Shown: positions 1-6,636, numbered from the stretch's first letter. The stretch is 14,299 bases of DNA from Spirochaetes bacterium RBG_16_67_19 (GCA_001829505.1 MIBK01000189.1:24963-39261); one strand, 5' to 3'. The notes: generated by a model from the sequence alone, not told the origin. Made by a program: numbers and translations.

Positions 1-1025
1 AGCAGCTCCGGGAGAGGCCGGCCGAACCGGCGGGAAAACTCCCCGGAGTCGATCCCGCCGCGCAGGCGGAAGCCCATCATGAGGGTCTCCATCAGGAATT
101 CCTTCGGCCGGATTTCTTCCAGCCGCAGGCCCCAGGAATTGCCCGGCAGGTAGACGGAAAGATCCTCCGGGTGGTGCAGCCGAAAGACCTCGCCGCCTGA
201 CCCGGGAAGGGTGGAAACCGCCCCCGGACCCACTCCCAGGTACGGCCCCAGCTTCCAGTAGCGCAGGTTATGCAGGCACTCCTGCCCAGGCCGGGCGAAG
301 TTGGCCACTTCGTAATTGGGATAGCCTTCCGATTCCAGCTGCCGGAAACCGGCCAGCCAGAGCTCGTCGCGCGCGTCCTCCTGAACGGCTTCCGCCAGGG
401 CCGTGCCCGGCGGGGGAGTGAGCGCGTAAAGGGACACATGCCCTGCTCCCGCCTCCCGCGCTTGGCGCAGGTCGCGGAACAGGTCAGCCTGGCTCTGCCC
501 CGGTATCCCGACCAGGAAATCCAGGTTCAGCCGCCGGCGCCAGGCGGAACCGATCCTCTCCAGGGCCAGGCGATTGGCCGCCTCGTCCCCGGGCCGCCCC
601 AGCACCTGCAGAAGCCGGTCCCGGCCGCTCTGCACGCCGAGGCTCAGGCGATCGACGCCCTGCTGCGCGCAGGTTTCCAGAAAGGCGAGGCTCAGCGATT
701 CCGGGTTGGCCTCCACGGTCCATTCCGCCGGGCGTGGGGCGAAGGAGCGGATGCCTGACAGGAGCCGCTGCAGGCTGCGCTCGGGCAGCAGGCTTGGGGT
801 GCCGCCGCCGATATACACGGTCGGCACTGCGGGCGGGCGCAGCCGCTCGGCGAACCAGGCCAGCTCCTCCAGGATGCCGTCCACCACGCGGTCCATGTCC
901 TCGTTGCGCTCGCAGGCGACGGAGAAGAAGTCGCAATAGGGGCATTTGCTTCGGCAGAAGGGCAGATGGACGTAAAGCGAGAGCGGAACCGAGGAGGCTA
1001 GGAGCGCGGGATCAAAGCCGGCCAC
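1..1025 (-). CDS. hemW: HemW-like radical SAM protein (coproporphyrinogen III oxidase family), 3' end cut by window edge
   Basis: This is a radical SAM protein of the HemN/HemW family. HemW is regarded as a heme chaperone or transfer protein, and many genomes label it oxygen-independent coproporphyrinogen III oxidase. I translated about 341 residues from a GTG at 1025. Seen: the iron-sulfur/SAM motif CRSKCPYC at residues 24-31 (C24, C28, C31), followed by D-F. HemN has a fourth Cys at that position, so this is the HemW subtype. Also seen: YIGGGTPS (71-78), the segment WTVEANPESL, LSLGVQSG, NLDFLVGIPGQ, and HNLRYW (252-257), which is typical of HemW. The frame stays open to the left edge, and by family length (about 380 aa) only some 40 residues are missing. 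The GTG lies inside the last codons of the upstream signal peptidase gene (14-nt overlap). No other in-frame start precedes the Cys motif, which supports translational coupling. It is the third gene of the minus-strand operon. Confidence 0.9.
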   Translation of the reverse strand, partial: MAGFDPALLASSVPLSLYVHLPFCRSKCPYCDFFSVACERNEDMDRVVDGILEELAWFAERLRPPAVPTVYIGGGTPSLLPERSLQRLLSGIRSFAPRPAEWTVEANPESLSLAFLETCAQQGVDRLSLGVQSGRDRLLQVLGRPGDEAANRLALERIGSAWRRRLNLDFLVGIPGQSQADLFRDLRQAREAGAGHVSLYALTPPPGTALAEAVQEDARDELWLAGFRQLESEGYPNYEVANFARPGQECLHNLRYWKLGPYLGVGPGAVSTLPGSGGEVFRLHHPEDLSVYLPGNSWGLRLEEIRPKEFLMETLMMGFRLRGGIDSGEFSRRFGRPLPEL

Positions 1026-1764
1026 CGCGCGCCGCCGGCCAGTACCGGAAGACCGCCTTGCCCAGGAACCGGTCGCTTTCCACCGGTCCCCAGGAGCGGG
1101 AATCGCTGGAATCCGGGCGATTGTCGCCGAGCACGAAGTACTGCCCGGCGCCCAGGGTCAATGGCTCCAGACCGCCGGAAAAGGGCATCTCCTCGGACCA
1201 GCCATCCGGCAGCTTTTCCGTGCGGATGGCGTAGGCTGAGCCCAGCAATTCCTGCTCGGGCACGAAATCGGCGGAGCCGGCGGTCTTGATGTAGGCCACG
1301 TACTGGCTCAGGCGGACGGTGTCTCCGGGGACTGCGATCACCCGCTTGATCATGTAGCGTGGCGTGAGCCTGCCGGTGTGGTCGCGGACCACGCTTCCCC
1401 GCTGCAGGGACAGGAAGCGCACCACCGGCTCCAGAGCCGACCAGGGAAAGGCCGGACGGACGTAAGCCGGGGACTGCAGCACCACGACCTCCCCGCGGGC
1501 CGGCGGCCGCAGGGCGGGCAGGCGCAGCTGTCCCAGGAAAGGGATCCGTCCGCCATAGACCAGCGTGGAGACCAGCAGCCGGTCTTTCGGCTCCAGGCCC
1601 GGCTGCATGGAACCGGAATCCACCTGAAAGGAGGTGATGAACAGCCTGGAGATGAACAGGTAAAGCAGGAAGGCGATCAGCAGTATCTTCAGGAGCGGGA
1701 ACAGGAAACCTCGGCCGAAACGCGTTGCCAGGCCGCTGCTGTAGCGCTCGTAGGGCGAGACCAT
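1012..1764 (-). CDS. lepB: Signal peptidase I (short paralogue, 250 aa)
   Basis: This is a membrane-anchored type I leader peptidase, a Ser/Lys protease that removes signal peptides on the outer face of the inner membrane. A hydrophobic segment at residues 20-43 is the N-terminal anchor. Box B reads SGSM, with Ser52 the expected nucleophile. Box D reads YMIKRVIAVPGD, with Lys140 the general base. Box E reads GDNRPDSSDSR, starting at residue 213. All catalytic elements are present, so it should be active. The ATG at 1764 comes 4 nt after the stop of the longer lepB, with a GAGG Shine-Dalgarno formed partly by that stop codon. Its own end overlaps the GTG of hemW. The two paralogues share a C-terminal FRYWP motif, so a tandem duplication followed by divergence is likely. 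Which paralogue handles ordinary exported proteins cannot be read from the sequence. Confidence 0.93.
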   Translation of the reverse strand: MVSPYERYSSGLATRFGRGFLFPLLKILLIAFLLYLFISRLFITSFQVDSGSMQPGLEPKDRLLVSTLVYGGRIPFLGQLRLPALRPPARGEVVVLQSPAYVRPAFPWSALEPVVRFLSLQRGSVVRDHTGRLTPRYMIKRVIAVPGDTVRLSQYVAYIKTAGSADFVPEQELLGSAYAIRTEKLPDGWSEEMPFSGGLEPLTLGAGQYFVLGDNRPDSSDSRSWGPVESDRFLGKAVFRYWPAARGGRL

Positions 1765-1768
1765 CGCC

Positions 1769-2791
1769 TCAGTGCACGCCGCCGAAGCGGGTCAGAGGCC
1801 AGTAGCGGAACAGGGCGCGGCCCAGGACCTTCTGCAGGCGCACCGCGCCGAAGTAGCGGGCGTCCCGCGAGTCGTCCCGGTTGTCGCCCATGGGGAACAG
1901 GCGATCGGCGGGGATGTACCAGCCGTTCTCCCACTCCCGCCACTGGTCCTTGAAAAGCTGGCTGTACGGCCGCAGCGCGTACAGGGTCCGGTACCGCCAG
2001 GCTTCGACGTAGGCGTTGTCCACGACCTTGGTCTGGCGCCAGCTCACCGAGCCGTCCGTGCCCCGGGTGATGGAGAAAAAGCGGTTCGCGCCCCGCTCCA
2101 GGTCGGGGGAGAGCGGCAGGCGGGCGTCGGCCCGGGCCAGGGCGATCCCGGCCCTGCGGAACGCGTCGTAGTCCTCCGGCTGGAACATCCGGCGTAGCTG
2201 GTATCGCATTCCCAGCTGCTCCTTCAGCCGCTCTTCGCTGACCCAGGACTCGGCCCCGGGCGGAAGCAGCTCCACGTTGCCCTGGTTCATGCGCAGGCGG
2301 TCCCCCGGCATGCCAATGGCCCGCTTGATCAGGAAGTGGTGCTTGGGCTGGCCGTATTCGTCCCGGTCGATGTCGATCAGCGAAAGGCTGACCATGTAGA
2401 CGATGCGCTGCACGAAGTCCATGACCGGCCCGATGGGGATGTAGGAGGGGTTTTCGAAGATGATGACCTCTCCGCGGCGCGGGGCGCGGAAACCCGGAAG
2501 CTTGGCGATCCCCGGCAGCAGCTCCGGCCCGTAGAGCAGTTTGTTCACGAAGATCCGGTCCCCGATGCGCAGGGTATCCACCATGGACTGCGAAGGGATC
2601 TGATAGGCCTGCAGAAGAAACTGGTTGATCACCAGCACGATCAACACCGCGGAAAGGATGGCCTCCACCCAGTCCAGTACCGGGTTCTTTTTTTTCTGCC
2701 GTTCTTTTTTCCGGGCCTTGCGGGTCCTGCGCCAGCTCAGGTAGCGTTCGGTCTGCCGCTGCACCCCCAGGCACCATTGGTTCCAGGTCAC
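1769..2791 (-). CDS. lepB: Signal peptidase I (long paralogue, 340 aa)
   Basis: This is a type I signal peptidase and the first gene of the minus-strand operon. I chose the GTG at 2791 because it has a GAGGAAA Shine-Dalgarno at 2796-2802 with 4 nt spacing. The longer open frame, up to 2920, would run through the divergent promoter and into the neighbouring gene. A strongly basic cytoplasmic stretch (residues 21-35, rich in Lys/Arg) precedes the membrane anchor (about 38-60). Box B is IPSQSM with Ser69 as nucleophile, box D is HFLIKRAIGMPGD with Lys156, and box E is GDNRDDSRDAR from residue 302. About 140 residues separate boxes D and E, against about 70 in the downstream paralogue, so an extra periplasmic domain is inserted. 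The catalytic set is complete. The poly-Lys codons form an A-rich run holding an in-frame A-AAA-AAG heptamer, probably by chance. Confidence 0.92.
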   Translation of the reverse strand: MTWNQWCLGVQRQTERYLSWRRTRKARKKERQKKKNPVLDWVEAILSAVLIVLVINQFLLQAYQIPSQSMVDTLRIGDRIFVNKLLYGPELLPGIAKLPGFRAPRRGEVIIFENPSYIPIGPVMDFVQRIVYMVSLSLIDIDRDEYGQPKHHFLIKRAIGMPGDRLRMNQGNVELLPPGAESWVSEERLKEQLGMRYQLRRMFQPEDYDAFRRAGIALARADARLPLSPDLERGANRFFSITRGTDGSVSWRQTKVVDNAYVEAWRYRTLYALRPYSQLFKDQWREWENGWYIPADRLFPMGDNRDDSRDARYFGAVRLQKVLGRALFRYWPLTRFGGVH

Positions 2792-2809
2792 ACCATTTCC
2801 TCGGCGGTG

Positions 2810-2838
2810 AGCGTAGCACAGTTGCCTTGCGTTGACAA
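2810..2838 (-). promoter_or_regulatory. Predicted promoter of the lepB-lepB-hemW operon
   Basis: On the minus strand TTGTCA (2838-2833) is followed by 17 nt and then TACGCT (2815-2810). A TGC directly before it gives an extended -10. Transcription would start near 2803, leaving a leader of about 12 nt with the GAGGAAA Shine-Dalgarno. The -35 lies on the same bases as the -35 of the divergent plus-strand promoter. The -10 is weak (3 of 6 consensus bases), so confidence is limited. Confidence 0.4.
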
Positions 2839-2842
2839 GGCA
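2823..2842. promoter_or_regulatory. Inverted repeat TGCCTTG-N6-CAAGGCA over the divergent -35 elements, possible operator
   Basis: The arms at 2823-2829 and 2836-2842 are perfect 7-bp reverse complements separated by CGTTGA. The repeat overlaps the -35 hexamers of both divergent promoters, where a dimeric repressor or activator would act. A further CAAGGCA box sits at 9444-9450 against the -35 of the second divergent promoter region. I do not recognise the regulator. Confidence 0.35.
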
Positions 2843-2860
2843 GGGGGGTATTCCTATAAT
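2832..2860 (+). promoter_or_regulatory. Consensus sigma-70 promoter of the PEGA/FGE-smpB operon
   Basis: TTGACA (2832-2837), a 17-nt spacer and TATAAT (2855-2860) match the sigma-70 consensus exactly. The ATG of the downstream gene is at 2867, six bases beyond the -10, where transcription is expected to start. The message should therefore be leaderless or nearly so, and no Shine-Dalgarno is present. Confidence 0.85.
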
Positions 2861-2866
2861 CGCCCC

Positions 2867-4501
2867 ATGCTCAAAGAGCGTCCCGCCGGCGCGAACGGCG
2901 AAACCCGGGTCGAAGTGCACCTGAAGCCGTTCCTCGGTATGCGTCCGGGGGTATATCTCACCGTCCTGTACGCCTTGCTCGCGCTGGCGGTGCTGTTCTT
3001 CCTCTTTTTCTACAAGGGTGTGCGCGACCAGGGAGTTTTCCTGCGCGTGACCTCCTCGCCGCCGGGCGCTGCCGTGAGCGTCGACGGCCGGTATGCCGGC
3101 TCCTCTCCCTGTGAAATCCTGGTGAAAAAGGGAGCGCGCCGGATCGTGGTCTCCCGGCCCTACTTCCAGGACCTGACCCTGGAGGATGATTTTTCAGGGC
3201 CCATCTTTGGAACGCTGTTCGTGCGCCCACGCCGGCGCTGGAACCCGAAGTTGCAGATCGCCGACCTGCCGGGCCTGACCGGTGCGGCCCTTCAGGATTT
3301 CGCGGCCAATCCCCATATTCCGGAGATCCTCGAGCAGACCGCCGTGGCGGCCTTGACGGCCGGATCCGGCGAGGCAAATGCGCTCCTGTCCTCTTTTCTG
3401 GACAGGGCGAAGTTCTTTGTCAGCTCCCCCCTGCAGTACAAGTACTATCAGGACGCGTATTCGCTCCTGCATCCCGCTGCCGGAGATCTCTCGGTCGACG
3501 AGTTGACTGCCCGGATCCGGGATTTCGCCTCGGAGGGCGGACGCTTCGACAACATTCTTTACTGGCTTGCCCTGGTCTTGCCGGTAGAGGCCTCGAGGAG
3601 CCTTCAGGCCTCCGCTTCCTACCAGGACTTCTCGCGCGGATACCAGGACCAGCTGCGCGCCCTGGTCAGCCGGCTGCGCGCGCAAACCGCCGCCGGCATC
3701 GGACCGGCGATGCGCATCGAGGGGTTGGCCTTTCGTACCGTTCCTGCCGGCATCCTGCTGGCTGGAAGCCTGGAAGAAACCTCCGCGGCCTACCTGCCCC
3801 ACCCCGTTTCCATGACCTCCTTCCTGGCCTCTGAAACCGAGGTGCCCAACCGGCTGTACGCCCGTTTCCTGGCGGAGAACCCGGAATGGCGCAGGCAGAA
3901 TGCGGCGGCTCTGTCCCAGCAAGGGCAGGTCGACGATGCCTATCTGTCCGCCTGGACCGATCAGGGCTTTCCCTCCGGTGAGGAAGAGTTGCCGGTGACC
4001 GCCGTGTCCTGGTTCGCAGCCCAGGCCTTCTGCCGCTGGTTGAGCGGCCGCCTGCCCTCCTCCCTGGCCGGCTACGTGGCCCGCCTGCCCAGCGAGGCCG
4101 AGTGGGAATGGGCGGCGCGCGGCGGACTGGTCGGAAGCCCCTATCCGCAGGGCGCCAAGCCGCTGACCGAGGTATTCTTCGAGCCGGGAATCGCCGGCCC
4201 GCGTCCGGCCGGGTCCTCCGCGCCCAACGGCTACGGACTGCGCGACGCCTCCGGCAACGTGTGGGAATGGTGCTCCGACTGGTTTTCCCCGGTTGCCTAC
4301 CTTTTCAGCTCCCGCGATGCGGCCGGCAACTCCCCGGAGCGCTCCTCCGAGATCCCCTTCGGGGCCGAAAAAGCGGTGCGGGGCGGCTCCTGGGCCAACG
4401 AAAAGGAGCTGGTCAAGCTCCACACCCGGGCCTCCCAGCCCCCCTCCTGGTGCACGCCGTACCTGGGTTTCCGGGTCGTGCTCGCCAGGACCCGTTCATG
4501 A
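2867..4501 (+). CDS. Membrane-anchored PEGA and FGE-sulfatase (SUMF1-type) domain protein
   Basis: This 544-aa protein is probably displayed on the outer face of the inner membrane. A short cytoplasmic N-terminus precedes one membrane segment (about residues 28-49). A PEGA-like domain follows (about 57-105, with RVTSSPPGAAVSVDG and SSPCEILVKKG), then a helical middle region (about 130-280) without a recognised family. A C-terminal formylglycine-generating-enzyme fold spans about 285-541. Its hallmarks include VTAVSWFAAQAFCRWL, RLPSEAEWEWAARGG, GYGLRDASGNVWEWCSDW (GNVWEW at 463-468), VRGGSW and LGFRVV. The Cys pair used by true formylglycine-generating enzymes is not evident: the tail before GFR carries a single Cys (PSWCTPYLGFR). 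A binding or scaffold role is therefore more likely than sulfatase activation; this is inference. The ATG at 2867 is the only start downstream of the promoter. The stop overlaps the smpB start (ATGA). Confidence 0.85.
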   Translation: MLKERPAGANGETRVEVHLKPFLGMRPGVYLTVLYALLALAVLFFLFFYKGVRDQGVFLRVTSSPPGAAVSVDGRYAGSSPCEILVKKGARRIVVSRPYFQDLTLEDDFSGPIFGTLFVRPRRRWNPKLQIADLPGLTGAALQDFAANPHIPEILEQTAVAALTAGSGEANALLSSFLDRAKFFVSSPLQYKYYQDAYSLLHPAAGDLSVDELTARIRDFASEGGRFDNILYWLALVLPVEASRSLQASASYQDFSRGYQDQLRALVSRLRAQTAAGIGPAMRIEGLAFRTVPAGILLAGSLEETSAAYLPHPVSMTSFLASETEVPNRLYARFLAENPEWRRQNAAALSQQGQVDDAYLSAWTDQGFPSGEEELPVTAVSWFAAQAFCRWLSGRLPSSLAGYVARLPSEAEWEWAARGGLVGSPYPQGAKPLTEVFFEPGIAGPRPAGSSAPNGYGLRDASGNVWEWCSDWFSPVAYLFSSRDAAGNSPERSSEIPFGAEKAVRGGSWANEKELVKLHTRASQPPSWCTPYLGFRVVLARTRS

Positions 4502-4956
4502 GCGAAGACCGCAAGCTGCTCGCCTCCAATCGCAAAGCCCGGTACAACTACAGCGTGGAGGAGAGCCTGGAGTGCGGCATCGAGCTGCGCGGCACCGAGG
4601 TCAAGTCCTTTCGGATGGGCACCTTTTCCTTCAGCGACGCCTACGGCAAGGTCGAGGAGGGAGAGCTCTGGCTGATCGGGCTGCACGTCACTCCCTATCG
4701 CTTCGGCAACATCCACAACCACGAGCCGGCCCGGAAGCGAAAGCTGCTGGTCCACCGCCAGGAGGTCCGTCGCCTGAACCGCAAGGTGGTGGAGCGGGGA
4801 TTGACGCTGGTTCCGTTGAGTTTTTATCTTAAACATGGGATAATCAAGCTGGAGCTCGGGGTTTGTCGCGGCAAGAAGACCGTCGACAAACGGGAAAACA
4901 TCAAGCAGAAGGACCAGAAGCGTGATGCCGAGCGGGCGATTCGCGAAAGGTTTTAA
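4498..4956 (+). CDS. smpB: SsrA-binding protein SmpB
   Basis: SmpB is the tmRNA partner in trans-translation. It binds the tRNA-like domain of SsrA RNA and delivers it to ribosomes stalled on messages without stop codons. The 152-aa product has family hallmarks throughout: NRKARYNYSVEE near the N-terminus, GIELRGTEVKSFR, NIHNHEP, RKRKLLVHRQE, GLTLVPLSFYLK, and a basic tail with GKKTVDKRENIKQKD. Length is close to the usual 150-160 aa. The ATG overlaps the TGA of the preceding membrane-protein gene, implying translational coupling, and the TAA is 2 nt from the 5' end of ssrA. Around 4816-4845 the codon choice turns unusually AT-rich, and this stretch contains a promoter-like sequence (listed separately). 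Confidence 0.97.
   Translation: MSEDRKLLASNRKARYNYSVEESLECGIELRGTEVKSFRMGTFSFSDAYGKVEEGELWLIGLHVTPYRFGNIHNHEPARKRKLLVHRQEVRRLNRKVVERGLTLVPLSFYLKHGIIKLELGVCRGKKTVDKRENIKQKDQKRDAERAIRERF
4816..4844 (+). promoter_or_regulatory. Predicted internal promoter for ssrA within smpB
   Basis: TTGAGT (4816-4821), a 17-nt spacer and GATAAT (4839-4844) lie inside the smpB coding region. A TGG just before the -10 fits the extended -10 pattern. Transcription would begin near 4851, about 108 nt before the mature tmRNA 5' end, so the product would need 5' trimming, presumably by RNase P. The embedding codons (ttg, agt, ttt, tat, ctt, aaa, cat, ata) are untypical of this GC-rich gene set, which supports a non-coding constraint. 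Confidence 0.5.
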
Positions 4957-4958
4957 CA

Positions 4959-5300
4959 GGGGGTGTTCCGGTATCGACTGAAGTTGGTTGGGTCAGGGGC
5001 TGCAGGTGGAGTGCCGATCTCCTTAAAAGCGGCAACAATTTAACTGCCGAAGACAATTTGGCACTGGCTGCCTAATTAGGTGACCACGGGCACCCGGGGC
5101 GCTGTTCCGAGCGCCGGACTGCCTGTAACAGACCGGGACTCACCGGCCGGGAGCGCTGCATACCGGCAGGGAAAACAAATGCGGCAAACGGGAAGGCAAC
5201 GGCGGGCCGCCGGGCCGGCCTCCCGTAAACACCGGCGGATAAACCTGTAGAGGTTTCTGGCACGCGCTTCAGGACGCGGGTTCGACTCCCGCCACCTCCA
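4959..5300 (+). ncRNA. ssrA: Transfer-messenger RNA (tmRNA, SsrA)
   Basis: This is a one-piece tmRNA of about 342 nt that works with SmpB to rescue stalled ribosomes and tag their products. The acceptor stem pairs GGGGGTG (4959-4965) with CACCTCC (5293-5299), with one G-U pair. The discriminator base is A5300, and CCA is not encoded because TTT follows. The T arm is GCGGG-TTCGACT-CCCGC (5276-5292). Helix P2 is CTGCAGGT (5000-5007) paired with ACCTGTAG (5243-5250), extended by GTCAG/CTGGC (4992-4996 with 5257-5261). A GGCGC/GCGCC hairpin (5098-5102, 5111-5115) lies in the pseudoknot region. The 5' part GGTATCGACTGAAG is typical of tmRNA. It starts 2 nt after smpB and ends 25 nt before hflX, with no terminator seen on either side. 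Confidence 0.96.
5031..5075 (+). other. tmRNA tag-peptide reading frame (GNNLTAEDNLALAA)
   Basis: Within ssrA the frame starting at the resume codon GGC (5031) encodes GNNLTAEDNLALAA and ends at TAA (5073-5075). The final LALAA matches the hydrophobic degron recognised by ClpXP-type proteases in known tags. The neighbouring frame starting GCA-ACA-ATT hits a stop at once, so the GGC resume codon is the only workable choice. A Gly first residue is less common than Ala. Confidence 0.88.
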
Positions 5301-5325
5301 TTTGCCTGTACAGAAGAATCATCTT

Positions 5326-6636
5326 ATGGAACCGCGCCAACCCGGCGCGGGGGACCGGGCCATCCTGGTCGGCGTCAAGCTCAAGGGCAAGCCATCGCCT
5401 TGGACGATAGAGGACTCCCTGGAGGAGCTCCGGCAGCTGGCCATCACCGCCGGCCTCGAGGTGGTGGGAATCACCTCGCAGAAAATCGCCCGCCCCGACC
5501 CGGCCACCTGGATCGGCTCGGGCAAGGCGCAGGAGCTCAAGGATATCCTGACCGCGCAGGAAGCCGCCTACGTCCTCTTCGACGACGAGCTCTCCCCTGG
5601 CCAGACCAGGAATCTCGAGAAGATCCTCGGCGCGGAGGTGCGGATCATCGACCGTCCCCGGCTCATCCTCGACATCTTCGGCCAGCACGCCAGCTCCCGC
5701 GAGGGCCAGCTCCAGGTCGAACTGGCCCAGTACCAGTACCTTCTCCCCCGGCTGACGGGGTCGCACGCCGGGCTCGCGCAGCAGGTGGGCGGCACGGGGG
5801 CCGGGCCCGTGGGACTGCGAGGACCCGGCGAGACCCAGCTCGAGCTGGACCGCCGGCAGGCCAGGCGCAGGATTGCGGTCCTCAAGCGTGAGCTGGAAGA
5901 GGTCCGCACCCAGCGGCGGCAGCAGCGCAAGCAGAGGGAGCGGGCCGGGGTCCCGGTCGTGGCCATCGTCGGCTATACGAACGCGGGGAAGAGCTCCCTG
6001 CTCAACGCGCTGACCGGCGCGCAGGTGCTCGTTCAGGACAAGCTCTTCGCCACGCTGGACCCCACCACGCGGCGGTTGACCCTCCCCGGAGGCAGGGAAG
6101 CTCTGCTGACCGACACGGTCGGCTTTATCCGGAAACTCCCCCACGACCTGGTGGCCGCCTTCCGTGCCACCCTCGAGGGGGTCGAGGAGGCATCCTTGAT
6201 CGTCCATGTGGTGGACAGCTCTCATCCCCATGCCTCGGAGCTTGCGGCGACCGTGGATTCCGTGCTGGCGAGTCTGAAGGTCGGCTCCACGCCCCGGCTG
6301 GTCGCCTGGAACAAGATCGATATTCTGGCCGCTGGTGCGCTGCCCGTGGCGCCTACCCAATCAAATGTGGATTCGATCGAGATCAGTGCGAAAACAGGCG
6401 AGAACCTCGGCGCCCTGCTGGCCAAGATCGAGAAAATGCTGGGGGAGGCCCTGGTCAGCCTGCGGATCCTGATCCCGTACGACCGCTATGACCTGTTGGG
6501 ACTTCTTTACGCGCAGGCGACCGTGGAGGAAAGAGAGGATGCGGCGCAAGGGATACGCCTGCTGGTCTCGGTGCCTGAGGGGTTGGCGGAAAGGCTCGCG
6601 GAGTTCACGGACCGCGAGTTCCAGAGCTGGCGCTGA
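5326..6636 (+). CDS. hflX: Ribosome-associated GTPase HflX
   Basis: HflX is a GTPase that binds the 50S subunit and splits stalled 70S ribosomes, notably under stress. The 436-aa product has the HflX N-terminal domain (WIGSGKAQEL, FDDELSPGQTRNLE, DRPRLILDIFGQHASSREG, LRGPGETQLELDRR). A coiled linker rich in Arg/Gln follows (about 185-207). The G domain has G1 GYTNAGKS (216-223), a G2 region DPTTRRL, G3 DTVGF, G4 NKID and G5 SAKTG. A short C-terminal domain ends at the stop. I chose the ATG at 5326, with a modest AGAAGAA upstream. A TTG at 5302 in the same frame would touch the tmRNA 3' end and add 8 residues without family similarity. With only 25 nt after ssrA and no separate promoter seen, it is probably transcribed through ssrA. 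A 6-bp hairpin spans its stop codon. Confidence 0.96.
   Translation: MEPRQPGAGDRAILVGVKLKGKPSPWTIEDSLEELRQLAITAGLEVVGITSQKIARPDPATWIGSGKAQELKDILTAQEAAYVLFDDELSPGQTRNLEKILGAEVRIIDRPRLILDIFGQHASSREGQLQVELAQYQYLLPRLTGSHAGLAQQVGGTGAGPVGLRGPGETQLELDRRQARRRIAVLKRELEEVRTQRRQQRKQRERAGVPVVAIVGYTNAGKSSLLNALTGAQVLVQDKLFATLDPTTRRLTLPGGREALLTDTVGFIRKLPHDLVAAFRATLEGVEEASLIVHVVDSSHPHASELAATVDSVLASLKVGSTPRLVAWNKIDILAAGALPVAPTQSNVDSIEISAKTGENLGALLAKIEKMLGEALVSLRILIPYDRYDLLGLLYAQATVEEREDAAQGIRLLVSVPEGLAERLAEFTDREFQSWR

Noticed and set aside
1689..2819. 376-codon open frame on the minus strand overlapping the long lepB
   Set aside because: Its residues are Arg/Gly/Pro/Ala-rich without any family pattern, and it lies in the -1 frame of a clear signal peptidase. 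It is a GC-rich shadow.
5072..5263. 63-codon open frame inside ssrA
   Set aside because: It lies on the opposite strand of a structured RNA whose pairing is fully explained as tmRNA.
5306..5313. Palindrome CTGTACAG between ssrA and hflX
   Set aside because: It resembles the two halves of an SOS box without the 8-nt spacer a LexA site needs. An 8-bp palindrome alone is not evidence of an operator.
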